A DNA stretch of 64,000 bases from Serendipita indica DSM 11827 (GCA_910890315.1 CAJVGD010000010.1:806001-870000), one strand, 5' to 3'; shown: positions 34,782-46,714, numbered from the stretch's first letter. Notes: a model not told the origin generated them from the sequence alone. Numbers and translations are program-made.

Positions 34782-35395
34782 ATGGCTCGTACAAAGGTAT
34801 GTTTGACCCGAATCCACTAAAGACGCGTTTCTCCATCGAGCTTTGCCCCTTTGACTGATGGCTTTGCAGCAAACCGCCCGCAAATCGACTGGGTAATGTC
34901 CCCCCCCATTTAATCTACATAAACCTAGCCTGACACGTTGTCAAACAGTGGCAAGGCTCCTCGTAAGCAACTCGCCACCAAGCAAGCTCGCAAGACTGCT
35001 CCAAAGACGGTCGCGTCTGGCGTCAAGAAACCCCATCGTTTCAGGCCTGGAACCGTCGCCCTTCGTGAAATTCGTCGCTACCAAAAGTCGACAGAGCTGC
35101 TGATTCGCAAGCTGCCGTTCCAACGCCTCGTCCGCGAGATCGCTCAGGGTATGCTCCTATGGATCGATGTGCCACAAAATACGGTTGCTGATTGCGCTCT
35201 ATTACGACTCTAGATTATAAGACAGATCTCCGCTTCCAGTCGTCTGCAGTCCTCGCCTTGCAAGAGGCAGCCGAGGCTTACCTCGTCTCCCTTTTCGAGG
35301 ACACCAACCTTGCTGCTATCCACGCCAAGCGCGTCACTATCCAGCCCAAGGATCTCCAACTTGCTCGCCGCCTCCGTGGTGAACGTGCCACCTAG
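34782..35395 (+). CDS. H3: Histone H3 variant
   Basis: Core nucleosome protein. Exons 34782-34796, 34870-34892, 34949-35148 and 35214-35395 give 139 residues including Met. The first 26 positions are canonical ([20 protein letters not shown]) except Q for A after ATK. Around lysine 27 the sequence is [16 protein letters not shown], two residues longer than the usual ARKSAPATGGVKK. Other changes are HRF for HRY, QDYKTDL for QDFKTDL, and an extra C-terminal Thr after GERA. The histone fold ([35 protein letters not shown]) is intact. Introns after codon 5 and within codon 13 are unlike the intron-poor replication H3 of many fungi. The 216-bp divergent spacer is shared with the winged-helix gene. 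Confidence 0.92.
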
Positions 35396-36265
35396 AAGCC
35401 CATTCACCAGTTGTTCTTCATCTGTGGCTCCAGTGTAGTTGTACTATTAGGCTATACGCTTGTCTTAATTTGCAACTGCCGCTTCTTTACCTCAAAGCTG
35501 TTGCACACACGGTTGAATTCTAACCACAACCCAACTCGGAGTAAAAAATGCTGCTTACTCTCGGTCAGACGACGCTCGTATTGCTCCAGGGTTCTCAATC
35601 ACCAGCTCAAGTCGTTCAGTTGACGCTGAGGACCCAAAGGTGACACGCTCTTGAGCCTGCTTGCATCACTATTGCTACCCTTCACGTGGAGACTGCTGAC
35701 TTGAATTGCTCTATCATAGCCAGTGCCCCACTGTCAGCGAGCTCGCCGAATGGCACATAGCCCAGACAGAAATTTCTGTACGTATGGCAAATTTGGTTTC
35801 CAAGTCTCCTTCTCACTTATCTCTCATACTCTTGACGCGTATTTCTCGGCACGTGGATCCTCGGTGATGCTCCTCGCGCTGTTCCAGGCTGCAATCCTAA
35901 CAATTGTGCAAGCCGAGGTCGAGTCAACTCACAAAGAAGCAATTATTGGAAACACCGAGTCTCGCCCACAGCTCCCATCCATCTTCATCGTTGACTCGCC
36001 GGACTTTCGGATTCGCTGCAGTTCGTTGCATCTGGTTTGACACCATCTCGTCCAATGACATCCTTTTCACAGGAAAGTCACCAGCAAAATATCTCAGGGA
36101 ACGATGGGAGCTCTACTGGGGTGACAAATCTATACTGTTTGCCGCTAACAAATGGGTTTTCGAGTTTGCGGTCCGTAATAACGAAGCGAGTATTTTGGTC
36201 AACCAAGCCACGTTTCTAACGAGACACTGCAGACGAGCAAGGTCAAGAACTAGCGCAATGTTCAA
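35396..36265. other. Intergenic; weak ORFs only
   Basis: 870 bp between H3 and the GNAT gene. A short plus-strand ORF from about 35867 begins with a hydrophobic MLLALFQAAILTIVQAE stretch that could be a signal peptide, but it soon stops and I cannot extend it by splicing into a convincing protein. I leave it unannotated as a gene. Confidence 0.3.
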
Positions 36266-37122
36266 CTACACCGCTGGTGTTCGGTTTGACCATTTGGCGA
36301 GAGCCTTGATGCCTTCTTCTTCAAGGCGCATCCCGCGCCATTCATCCATACCCTTTGCCCCCAATACCTGCTCATAGAATGCAATCGACGGTGTATTCCA
36401 CTACAAGGGGAAATTCAGATTCTTGGACTGGATTCAATGAGCACGTACCTTGAGAACGGACCAGTCAAGTCTTGCACATCCCTGCATAGTTTGTCAACTA
36501 CCGTCAAGATCGGGATCGCGGGGTGTGGTTGACCTTTTCCTGCGCGATAGCACCCAGCTCTGCAAACAGAGCCTTGCCAACACCCATATTCCGAGCCTCT
36601 GGTTTGACATACAGATCCTCGAGCTAAATGGCCGCCATGAGCGACGGCAAGGATGAGCAGGACAAGCGTACATAGATCCCAGGCTTTCCTGTCCAAGTCG
36701 AAAAGTTGAAGAAGTAGAGAGCAAGACCAAGAGGATCTTGAGCTACTGCTTCCTCATGGGAGGACGGTGTATCCGGAGCGGTGGACGAGGTTGTTTCTGC
36801 ATAGGTATCCGGATGCTGGCCCGGAAATGCAAGTAGTGCGTGTGCATATGCTGTATCGAACAAATTTGCTTGCAGCTAGGTGAACTTTAATCGTCGCTAA
36901 GAAGCAACCATGGGATGAACTGACAAGTTCGGGGGTCGCTTTGGCTGAGTCGGGCTCCTTTTCATATTCCGCCTAGATGTATGAAGGTCAGGTCAACATC
37001 TCAGAAAGTCTTATACTCACAAGGTCCTTGATCAGGCGAAGGATGGATCCGATATCAGCAGGAGTCGCGGGTCGGATGTGAAACTGCAGCGCGGGTACGT
37101 CTCTTGGTGGAAGTGGAGGCAT
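36266..37122 (-). CDS. GNAT N-acetyltransferase, diamine/thialysine type
   Basis: Acetyl-CoA-dependent N-acetyltransferase resembling the spermidine/spermine and thialysine N-acetyltransferase group. Exons 37021-37122, 36925-36972, 36672-36875, 36534-36623, 36449-36481 and 36266-36400 give 203 aa. N-terminal HIRPATPADIGSILRLIKDL, then AEYEKEPDSAK, LALYFFNFSTWTGKPGIYLE, the acetyl-CoA loop VKPEARNMGVGKALF (R-x-x-G-x-G), and CARLDWSVLKWNTPSIAFYE with the catalytic-region Tyr, all typical of the family. A Ser/Thr/Pro insert of about 25 aa (TTSSTAPDTPSSHEE) sits before strand 4 and is not usual. Start at 37122 is the first in-frame ATG. Substrate not determinable. Confidence 0.85.
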
Positions 37123-37341
37123 ATTTCTCAACAAAAAGGTTATCTGAGCCTTAATATTTGGGAGATGGTCGAGGACAGGTCCAGAAATGATGATTTGGTA
37201 ATGGAGCACCGAGTCAGTGTGATCAACAAAGTTTGGTGTTAATGTTATATATTTTGATCAAATGTGTGGTTCTGTGCGACCTCCCCTTGTTTCGCCGCCA
37301 CAACGGGTTGGACCTCGCCACGACCTTGAAAATAGCCCGAC

Positions 37342-40300
37342 ATGCATAGAGGACGGCGTCCGCCGCCAATTAACCCATCTGCAATCAACAATCCAATTCA
37401 ACAGCCTCCTCATTCTGCAGGAACACCGCTCCAGGGACTCCGTACAAAGCTCGATCCAGAACAAATCCCATCCACCGCTGCCCATTTTGCCGAGGACGAA
37501 TATCGGTGGACGCAAGAATCATATATAACCACAGGAGAGCAACCAGTACCCCTCTCGGCCAGCGAATACCATGCTATCGATCAAGGTAAGGTTCCAATGG
37601 TTACATCGCCGATTTAATACGAACCTCTTTCAGGGAACTCGACACCACGCTATCTGCGACCCACAATCTATGCAATACCATCGAATGCTGACCTACAATC
37701 GATGACCCATGTGCCTTTCGGGATCCACATCACCCCTCTTGCTCAGCAACCTCTCGAGGAGGCGCCCGTTCCCATCATCGACTTCGGAGAAGACGGTCCT
37801 CCGAGATGCACTGACCCTGAATGTCGCGCGTACATCAACCCATGGTGCAGTTGGGACACGGGAGGACGACAGTGGAAATGCAACCTCTGTGGGATGGAAA
37901 ACGACGGTTGGTATGCGCTCTGGTCTCATCGAAATATGATGACTGATGATTTTTGCCTTGACTGTAATTAGCACCACCACTGTACATGACTGAAAGCCCC
38001 AATGCTCGGCTGGAACTTCAACGTGGAACAGTCGATTTTCTGGTTCCCAAAGCCTACTGGGCTTTAGCACCTCCCAAGAGATTGATCCATTCATTTGTTC
38101 CTGTCACGGTTGACTCAGGAGTGCATGAGAAGAAGGACACCAAACAGACAAGTCTTCTTCCTTCCATTGGAGACGCAGAGCGTGAATATCGGAAGCCGAC
38201 TGCTATGCACTATGTGTTTGCATTCGACGTGAGCCTAGAGTCTGTTCAGACTGGCCTCCTAAGATCAGCTTGCGACATTCTGATCGACCTCCTTTACGGA
38301 GCTCAGTCTCGAGGCGATTCCCCAGAGCAGGGAGCAGATCGACAAACCACCTTAGCTACACAACCCTGGTGGAGCCCTGAGAGCAAAATAGCAATAGTCA
38401 CATTTGACAAGGAGCTGTGCTTCTACGACTTTTCGGTGCGTTTGATCGACAATAGTCTCTTCATGCATTCTAACATTTTTATAGCCCACTCTCGATCGAC
38501 CTGCAACTCTGGTTGTGACAGATATCGAAGAAGTGTTTTCCCCGATGCCTGCCTCTTCGTCATTATTCATCGACCCAAGCGAGAGTCGGTACGCCATTTC
38601 AAATATATGCAGTGATAATGATGGCTGATCGCTCTCTGGGCTCAGAGGACTCCTCCTCCCATTCTTATCTGGACTATCTGACCGCTACACAAACACGGTT
38701 TGTGCCCAAGCCGCCCTCGGCTCCTCTATCGCCGCGTCTCTTGCCCTTCTATCTCAAGTCGGAGGGAAGGTGCTTATCTTTGCGACGTGTATGCCAAAGT
38801 TGGGGTTTGGAATGCTCAGTATGCCCTCCATTCTCCAGATTGATCCCCAACTCAACCAAATTCTCAGCCGAGAGAGAGAACGAGAAATCTATCTATACCT
38901 CAGAGAGCGATAGCACGTTATTTATACCCCGGGAGGTTAGTTGGAAGGAGATGGGTGAGGAATGCGTCGATTGTGGTGTCGGCGTGTCGATGGTCCTGGC
39001 ACCCAGTAGATGGGCAGATATTGGAACAATCGGTGAGCGCACCTTTTATGGCAGTTTGATGTTGTTCAACCTCGGTCAGGTATAGTACCGAAGCTCACGG
39101 GGGGCGACCTCTATTTCCATCCCAAATTCGACCCTGAAAGAGACTTTGGGGTTCTTTACTCACAGATTCGGAGGTTTATGGACAGGGAAACCGGTTATCA
39201 AGCGACTTTGAAATTGCGATGCACGACGGGTTGGTCCGATTTTGCATGTGATCATGATCTTGCTAATCTGTGAAGGCATCCATGTCGATGCCTACTACGG
39301 GAATGGGTGGGAGCGTGCTGGGAACATAGACCTCGCTGCAGTGGACGCAGACAAGTCGTTATATGCTTCTCTCAACTATGTCTCAGCACTGGATAATTTC
39401 TCATCCCTGACTCTCGACTCTATATCTTCTCTCGTCTCTTCGAAAGGGGGACCTTCTTCCTCGCATCATCGACGCATCACACTCGGGAAACAAACACAAG
39501 CATATTTGCAAAGCGCGCTATTGTACACGACAGCTGCGGGCGAGAGAAGGGTCAGAGTATGCAATCTCAGCCTCCCAGTTGTCAGTCTTGCGGGAAATGT
39601 CTATCGATATGGGGATTATGAGGGCGTTGTTGCGGCTTTTGCCAAAACAGGTGAGCCTAACTATCACATATCATCGGCTTGAATGTGATTAATCAATAGC
39701 AATAATGCAAATGATCAAACGTCCTTTGCGAGATATCCGGGACTCGCTCACTGCCCAGTGCGCGGAATTACTCCTTCACTACAGACGCTACTGTGCGGCG
39801 TCAAGCATCGCATCACAGGTTAGCTAGCTATGCTCCGCGATTCGCCGTTTATTTGACAGAGGTAAAACTAGTTGATCCTACCTGAAGGTTTCACTCTCCT
39901 TCCCGTCTATGTTAACTGCATTCTCAAATCGCGACCGCTAAAAGGTATTCTCTCCAAGTCTCATAAGTTGGCGCTAACTCCTTGGAGGAACTCCTGTCAT
40001 GTCGGATGTCCGGAATGTTCATGCTCATCAGTTGTCAAGTAAAACCGTTGCAGAAGTCATTAGAGGCTTGTATCCAAGGCTCTACAAACTACACGAGGAG
40101 CCAGAAACTATGGGCACATATGATCCGAATACCGGCAGGCTGGAGATGCCTACGATCCTACGGAGCAATTATACATGGATGCAAGGCCACGGCATCTATC
40201 TTATGGGTATGTCAATGTCCATTGTTCCCAATCGGCCTAATTCTATCAAGATGATGGCGACACGATGTTCCTTTGGCTGGGAGGAGACGTCCACGACTCC

Positions 40301-40775
40301 TACTGGCGTGATCTGTTTGACGTATCCAGTGGACATGAACTCAGTCCAGTGCCGGTGCGCATTTTATACTTCGGTCAATTTATTCTCATTTCATGGTAGA
40401 AACGCTTACCCGAACTCCCTAATTCATTCTCCACAAGGGTGAGGGAGGTCATTGCGCATCTCGAGCACCAGACGGGGTCGATGAGGCGATTTGTGATTGT
40501 CAGACAGAATCTAGATGCACTCGAAATTGATTTTGCAAACCAGCTGATGGAGGATACGAACAACGGCGCAATGTCGTACCTGGACTGTACGTGCAATTGC
40601 TCTGACAATTGTACTTCTACTCAACTCACATAGATCTTTGCTATGTGCATCGGCTGATTTCCTCTTCGGTATATTCTTTTGTGCGAGAAGGATTATTGCT
40701 GATACTCCGTAGCTCGATAATGGCTATTCATCGATTACTGTAGGAAATTCCTCAGCAAGGAGCATTCCTTGGTAG
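37342..40775 (+). CDS. SEC24: COPII coat cargo-binding subunit Sec24
   Basis: Cargo-selecting subunit of the COPII inner coat (Sec23-Sec24). Fifteen exons from 37342-37585 to 40713-40775 give 915 aa with consistent phases. A short Pro-rich N-terminus (RRPPPINPSAINNP) precedes the zinc-finger domain (CTDPECRAYINPWCSWD, WKCNLCGMEND), the trunk (HYVFAFDVSLESVQTGLL, VGGKVLIFATCMPKLGFGML, STLFIPREVSWKEMGEECVD), the beta-sandwich (LRCTTGIHVDAYYGN, LLYTTAAGERRVRVCNLSLP), the helical domain and the gelsolin domain (GDTMFLWLGGDVHDSYWRDLF). The N-terminal disordered region is shorter than in yeast Sec24. An in-frame stretch near 38080-38200 adds about 35 residues between zinc finger and trunk. Confidence 0.93.
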
Positions 40776-41177
40776 TATATGCAATGCATGTATCATTGAT
40801 TGGAAAGCCATTTTCTACTCAAACATGGGCTGACCTGTCGTTGCCCACTGCTTCGCCGACTAGCCTCGCAGCATACGCAGGCACGTGCTCATTTGTTCAT
40901 CCCAACCGTATTGAGAGTTCGAGAAACAGAATGCGTCATTGAGCTTTAGTTTTGATGTCTTCGTCATGTGCACCGCAGCACGGGTGGAAACCCGCGCCCA
41001 CAGTCTATTTCACCGACGCGCGGGCTGATAATCGACACGTTCCATCTATGATTGACTACAAAAGGCGTACTTTCGGATACATATTTTGACGATATCCTCC
41101 TTCACTCCCCCAGCGTAATTCTAGTTGGGCCGTTTGAGACACCAACTCTCATAAACCACTACGTTCGAATAGACAAA
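40776..41177. other. Intergenic
   Basis: About 400 bp upstream of the first hemerythrin-like copy. No supported gene or repeat; it probably holds the Sec24 3' UTR and a promoter. Confidence 0.4.
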
Positions 41178-42253
41178 ATGACATCTTTCGAAGAACAGTG
41201 CAACAGGGCTCGCGATATCTTCGCGAAATACTGTGCTCAACCCATACCGTCAGATATTTACGGCCGCCAGCGCTGGATTATGTGTGGAATGTAGGCCAAA
41301 TATCAGGGAAAATAACAAGATCTGACAGATTCAGCCACAATGGCATCGTTGACTCGCTCCAGAACGCGTACATACGGGCCGATCGCGTCTCGCCTCTGAA
41401 GAACAGGCTTTTGTGAAGTACTGCTTCTTTGCTACACAGGTACAGCCGAACAGGGCGCTATTCTGAAATCTCATGTGTCATAGAATCTCGAGCAGCATCA
41501 TAGACTTGAGGAAGATCACGTCTGTCAGTATGGAAAGACGCGAGCTCGACCACTAGACTCAATCCTCTTAGTTCCATTATTGGAGCCGGAATTCCATACA
41601 GATGTGAATCAAGAGCATGCGGCCTTCTCATCTGCGTTGACCGGTCTCGAGCAATACATTATGCAAGTCCTAGGCATCAAGAAGGGTCCCAAGTTTGGCA
41701 TGCCTATCCCGGATCCAGAAATCGTAAAGGTAGCGTATGACGCACAAAGGCTGAAGAGCCATCTCGAAGCTCTTGCCGTGCCACTGCTTCTCCATGTGAG
41801 TACTTCAGAGTCATGCAAAGGTGATGTTCGAGTGACGGGTCGTTCAGTTGGAACATGAGATCGAGTGGCTCGCCCAGAGAACCTTCACAACAGCGGCATT
41901 ACTGTCGAAAGGCTCCAACAGGTGGACCGGGTCGTTCAGAAGCACATCTTGAGCGCGTTGGTATGTCCTCTCCAGCTGGCGGTGAGAATCTCAGGCTAAT
42001 GAATTGACAATCAGGATCCGTTTTCTATGTTTCCTTTTATGCTTAAGCATTGCCCACCGTATTTTCGATATCCTGAAGCATCGTGGTTCTTGAGGAGCGT
42101 CATCGTGCCTTGGGTGTTCTATTGGCGCTATCGAGAGGTAGGCTGAATGGATCACATAGTCGCACAAGTGCTAATTGGATGTAGGCGTGGGAGTATGTCC
42201 CAGACTACTCGGTCAATCCATTTGGCTCTGTCTTGACAGTCTATGATGCCTAA
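41178..42253 (+). pseudogene. Hemerythrin-like (HHE) gene, copy A, frameshifted
   Basis: First of three tandem paralogs. Recognisable pieces in order: MTSFEEQCNRARDIFAKYC (41178-), QNAY near 41356, SEEQAFVKYCFFATQ (41395-41440), QHHRLEEDHV, FPLLEPEFHTDVNQEHAAF, YDAQRLKSHLEALAVPLLLH, LEHEIEWLA, NLHNSGITVERLQQVD, and the C-terminal VPWVFYWRYRE and AWEYVPDYSVNPFG to the stop at 42251-42253. Compared with copies B and C, the frame slips by one base around 41380-41395 and again at about 41875-41880 (after EWLA). Intron positions match the other copies. Two separate slips suggest a pseudogene; assembly error cannot be excluded. Confidence 0.72.
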
Positions 42254-43014
42254 TTGTCACCTATTTACAGAAAGAATCCTGTCATAAAGCATACCTGTGA
42301 CCCAAATGTAGTAAGAACGATGGCGGCATGAGAGTGCACAAGTCAGGCAAGATGACAAGAGGAGTAGGGAGACAACTAAATCCTCACGAAAATCCCAAAG
42401 AGATGTATCATTGTGGATCATGGTCTGTACATTGGCTACACTAAAGAGGTGGCCCGCGAGAACAATAAGAACGGCAACGAGGCGTTCCACCAACGGCAAG
42501 CCGGATGGGGCAAACCATGGCCAAACTCGAGTTAAATTTGTTCATTTTGGCTTCGCAGATAAAATGGAGAACATGATAGAATATTTCTTATTTAGAAGAG
42601 CAAATGACGCTTATAGTGTCGGATTTTTGGTTGGAACTTGGAAGGGATAACTCTAGGCCGGTCGACAGCAATAGCTGTTCTCTTGTCCTCTGTACAATTA
42701 GGAACTTCGTACGCATTCGTCTCGGTCAGCCGAATGGACGGGCGCTCGGGCAGGCGGCGGTGTATCAGGGACCCCGTGCTATCGGAGACAGCCTAGTAGC
42801 AGTTCCGAGCGCTCGCCGCTTGTGGTTTTGTATGCGCCAAATCATATAACTTGTATTGCACTGGGCCTAGGAGAGCGCCGGGCTGTGTCGGACCATATGG
42901 GACGATCTAGCGCCTCCGCGGTCAAACGGAATTGAACGGGAGATTTATGCAGCCATAAAAAGGAGATATCTCCATCAGGGACTATTCTCACACCAGATCC
43001 TAACCCACAGAGCC
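42254..43014. other. Intergenic
   Basis: 761 bp without a supported gene. A TATA-like cataaaa at 42954-42960 lies about 55 bp before the ATG of the second hemerythrin-like copy. The remainder shows nothing I can name. Confidence 0.4.
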
Positions 43015-44004
43015 ATGAGCAAAGCGTCTATCGAGTTTACCAATGCTTGCAACCATGCTCGCGCCCTCTTCGCGAAATACTGCTCAGAGCCCGCACCAAA
43101 AGACGTTATAGCTAAGTTGAGATGGGAAATGTCTGGCGTGTGCGTCAATCTTCTGTTTCAAACGACCTCGAGCTGATCATCAAGTCTATAGTCACACCTT
43201 TCTGTTGGACGGAGTTCAGAATGCGTACAATCTAGCAGACACCATTCCGCCGAATGAGCATCAAAACTTTGCATTCTACTGTTATTGCATAACTCAGAAC
43301 ATTGACCGCCACCATCACGTCGAGGAGGAGCACATCTGTACGACTTGCAGTCGCATTTTATTCAACAGTTAACCCCTTAATAGTTCCTCAGCTCGAGCCT
43401 GAGTTCAAAACCGACGTCATTGACGAACATGCCGCGTTTCATCAAACCCTGGCCGACTTGGATGATTACCTTCGCCAAGTTCTCGGAATCCAAGAGCAGA
43501 ACCCAGACATGGATACCATCTCGCCCAAGTTCAAGAAAGGAATCCCCTACGACGCTGAAAAGCTCAAGCGGTATTTGGAGCAACTGTCGGGACCGCTCAT
43601 CACTCATGTACGATGTCGCCTTGGTTTTGAGAAAACAGAACTGACTCTTGCATAGCTTGAGCATGAGATTGAGTGGCTGGACCCTGAGAGACTTCGTGCT
43701 TGTGGGGTGACACCTGAAAAGGTTAAACCCATTTTTGCTCAGGTCGAACAGCACATCAAGGAGTCAATTGTATGTCACGTCTCCCTTTATCTGCACTTGA
43801 GATGGCTCACCAATTCGATAGAAACCACAATCCTTGCTTGTTTTTGCCGCATACCATATACCGCCCTATTGCCAATTCCCGGAGATGCCTTGGGTCCTCC
43901 TCAAGGTCCTCGTACCTTGGGTGTTCTGGTGGAAGCACAGAGCCTCCTGGAAATATATCCCCGACTACTCCAAGGCTCCATTTGGCGCGCTCCAAAAGGT
44001 CTAA
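43015..44004 (+). CDS. Hemerythrin-like (HHE domain) protein, copy B
   Basis: Predicted iron-binding four-helix protein. Exons 43015-43139, 43192-43337, 43384-43607, 43656-43769 and 43822-44004 give 263 aa. Order of features: FTNACNHARALFAKYCSEP, HTFLLDGVQNAYNLADTIPP, a ligand helix with RHHHVEEEHIFP, PEFKTDVIDEHAAFHQTL, RYLEQLSGPLITHLEHEIEW, and a Trp-rich C-terminus (MPWVLLKVLVPWVFWWKHR, SWKYIPDYSKAPFGAL). The H-x-x-HHH-x-EE and EH-x-x-F and LxTHLxxE pattern is that of HHE hemerythrins, which bind a di-iron centre for O2, NO or redox sensing. The 125-nt first exon and 114-nt fourth exon are equal in size to those of copy C. The exact role is unknown. Confidence 0.8.
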
Positions 44005-44628
44005 CCCTTCTTATTGGATTTGGGCCCCACATATTTATCACTATAGCGCATATTTTAGACATACTTTTATCTTTCACTACTTCTGCAATTCATTTACTTG
44101 GGATAAAAATGTTCAACCGACCGACCGTTATACTCGCTCCAATTCTCGCTGGATGGAGGATGTGGATAAGCAATCGACGCGACTCAATTCGAACAATAAT
44201 GCACGGTTTTCCTCATGCCAGGTGGACAAGGCAATGTCCCGTCAATGTAGTAGCTTTCTTGACCATCCCTACACCAAATGCCGGTATCCTGAGGAAAAGC
44301 GGCGACCGAGTGAGTAATATGAAAGCCGATTTTTGGTATATGCTACAACAAGATAACCGCGCCCAATGTCAGGCGAGTGGCCGAGGAGTGTGGCCACCGA
44401 ACCCACCGACTTGATGACCAACAATGTGACAAAACTACGGGCCCCTGTTCTAAAGGCAAGATGGTGACCCTCGGACTCCACCCCGAGTGTCCCTTATTCA
44501 CCGAAGCTGGCCGACAAACCCTCTACACATAACAAGTACCGGAGTGCACGGATGGATCGCCTACCTTGGGTTGGACGAGTATATAACGGGGCCAAATCGA
44601 TGAAGCGAAGGCCATTCATCTGTCAAGA
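44005..44628. other. Intergenic with TATA element for copy C
   Basis: 624 bp with no supported gene. It carries the TATA box annotated at 44580-44586. Confidence 0.4.
44580..44586 (+). promoter_or_regulatory. TATA box of hemerythrin-like copy C
   Basis: tatataa lies 43 bp upstream of the ATG at 44629, a usual distance for a short-leader fungal gene. Confidence 0.55.
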
Positions 44629-45749
44629 ATGAGCGAGCCCTCGACCGAGTTCACAACCGCCTGCAACCAAGCACGAGCACTGTTCGCCAAGTACTGCTCG
44701 GTACGTATGCCTCGAGATCCCTATGAGAAAATTCGTTGGGAAATGGCTGGCGTGTCAGTTCAATCGCTCACATAACTCTGCTTTTACTCACTCGTCTGCG
44801 CATACTTAGGCACCAGTTCCTGTTGGACGGACTGCACAATATGTACATCCTTGCTGAAACAATTCCCACTCGGGAAGAACAAAACTTTGGGTTCTACTGC
44901 TACTGCGCCATCCAGGTATTAGTCTTGGCCAGTCCTCCACTTTGCAAGCGCTAACGAGTGCCTAGAATATCTTTCATCATCACCATCTCGAAGAGACATA
45001 TATATGTCCGTTCCACTTCGTTCTCTTCATTCTAAGAGCTGACGATCTACCTAGTCCCAAAGCTCGAACCAGAATTCAAAACTGACGTCCTATCCGAGCA
45101 CGCCGCGTTCCACAAGGCACTCGAGGATATAAACACGTATATCCTGGAAGTCCTCGGTGTTGACGCCGGTAAGACATACGGCCAAACGGTCCCAGCGCCA
45201 CACAAGCAAAAGGTTCCATATGATGGGAAGAAGCTCAAGACATATCTCGAAGCTCTAGCGGGTCCCTTGCTTACCCACGTAAGCCCCGACTTCTTTCCTC
45301 TTGGCGTCCTGACTGACGTTATGACCTGGATCTCGATATGCAGCTCCAGCATGAGATTGGATGGCTTGAACCTGAGAAGATCCGTGCCAGTGGTGTTCCA
45401 GCTGAGCGGTTCGCCGAGATCGATGCAAACATCCAGAGGCAGCTCAAGACATCTTATGTGAGTTTGAGTTGGCCTTTGGATGATAACCGGCTCATTGACC
45501 TGCTAGGATCCTCATACTGTGTTCGTCTGGGCATATGGACATGTCGCGCCTTACAGTTACTTCCCCGACCTGCCATGGTTCTTGGTCAAGGTTTTGCTGC
45601 CATGGGTCTGGTACTGGAGACACCGGGCAGTAAGTTGATCTGCGATACAGATTTTTGGCCTCTTGCTCACCCCAGTGCAGTCGTGGAAGTTTTTCCCAGA
45701 CTACTCCAAGTCGCCGTTTGGTCCACTCCAAGACATCATTGGCGCATAA
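44629..45749 (+). CDS. Hemerythrin-like (HHE domain) protein, copy C
   Basis: Intact third paralog, 266 aa. Exons 44629-44753, 44810-44915, 44966-45005, 45055-45278, 45344-45457, 45507-45629 and 45681-45749. Features: FTTACNQARALFAKYCSV, HQFLLDGLHNMYILAETIP, EEQNFGFYCYCAIQ, the ligand helix FHHHHLEETYIFP, PEFKTDVLSEHAAFHKAL, TYLEALAGPLLTHLQHEIGW, and the C-terminus WFLVKVLLPWVWYWRHRA, SWKFFPDYSKSPFGPL. It has two introns (44916-44965 and 45630-45680) that copy B lacks, so copy C shows the fuller intron set. A conserved C-terminal hydrophobic Trp-rich segment shared by all three is not part of a standard HHE domain. Confidence 0.83.
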
Positions 45750-46190
45750 ATCTTGTAGGGGTGACTCTGTAGAATCGATAGCCTGGTCGGTAGAACGACG
45801 GCTCTGGCGACTAATAATACCGTCTCGGGCTCACGGATGTAAACAGTCGTATTGAAGTCTCTCCCGCATCCTTCTGTACAGTTTTAGAACTAGACCGTTC
45901 CGTGATAAGGTTGGCGTCCTCTACCGAAGCCAGTCTAGATCTTATCCTCTGAAGACCATACAGCCTCGTTTCGCCATCGAGGATTGCTGTCGATAGTGCG
46001 TAATTGACAGGGGGACGCTGTTGGGTGATGGTTGATGATGAACGACATGGGTCTGCACTGCGTGACACGGAAGAAAAGAGGGCCAGTGGCGGTTATTTCA
46101 AGCATAAACTGACATCTGGATCTGGTAGTAAGAGTGTGAGATGTAACATGAATGATGTGGATGAGCGGCTGACCGGTGGCATGTCCATGA
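45750..46190. other. Intergenic
   Basis: 441 bp between copy C and the convergent small membrane-protein gene. Minus-strand ORF of about 85 codons here has no recognisable features and I do not call it. Confidence 0.4.
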
Positions 46191-46625
46191 TCATTCTGTT
46201 GCTGGCGGCATCACCGGCAGCCTAGCTCCACCACCAGAGCCTTTGTGTGCTGCAAGGCGGAGCTGTTCCTTTGTCGGAGGCGGGAACCGTCCCCGGTGTG
46301 GCTGCTCGACGTTTGTGGGTTGTCGCTCCGTCTTTGCTTGCTGGTTGTCTGTACGCTGGTCGTGTTGAACAGGACGAGGACCATCTGGCCCGTATAAAAG
46401 CCCCTCCGCACCCTGGTCTTGTTCCGGTTGCTGGGTGTTGTCGGCAACGTTGTGGGACATTGTGAAGACGGCGAGCACAAAAACGACGACACTAAAAGCC
46501 AGCAAGAGGCGATTCTGCATCCAATCGCTCGACGCCAATTGGTCCTCGAGGTGGGGCTCAGTGGTGGCCAGGTGCAAAACTGGTGACGCATTGCGCCGTC
46601 CAGCCCTTTTCGTCCTTGGCCTCAT
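46191..46625 (-). CDS. Small single-pass membrane protein, unknown
   Basis: Single exon, 144 aa, ATG at 46625. Basic N-terminus (MRPRTKRAGRRN), one clear transmembrane helix at about 36-57 (NRLLLAFSVVVFVLAVFTM), then a Gln/Asp/Pro-rich hydrophilic tail (ADNTQQPEQDQGAEG) ending in GRFPPPTKEQLRLAAHKG. No signal peptide cleavage site precedes the helix, so a signal-anchor topology is likely. Family not recognised. It is divergent from the cell-surface protein gene, with only 89 bp between starts. Confidence 0.55.
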   Translation of the reverse strand: MRPRTKRAGRRNASPVLHLATTEPHLEDQLASSDWMQNRLLLAFSVVVFVLAVFTMSHNVADNTQQPEQDQGAEGLLYGPDGPRPVQHDQRTDNQQAKTERQPTNVEQPHRGRFPPPTKEQLRLAAHKGSGGGARLPVMPPATE

Positions 46626-46714
46626 CCCACTTTTCTTGGTTGCCGTCGATTTTGGCCAGTTTGAGACAGGAAATAACCCCCCAAATTATCTATTTCAGAC
46701 GTACACAGTTGGCC

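Noticed and set aside
35867-36377. Plus-strand ORFs after H3, one with a signal-peptide-like start
   Set aside because: The ORFs overlap the antisense end of the GNAT gene, cannot be spliced into one plausible protein, and show no motif.
45770-45860. Possible tRNA-like stretch (gcctggtcggtagaa...)
   Set aside because: No complete cloverleaf: the T-arm GTTCRANNC box and a matching acceptor stem are missing.
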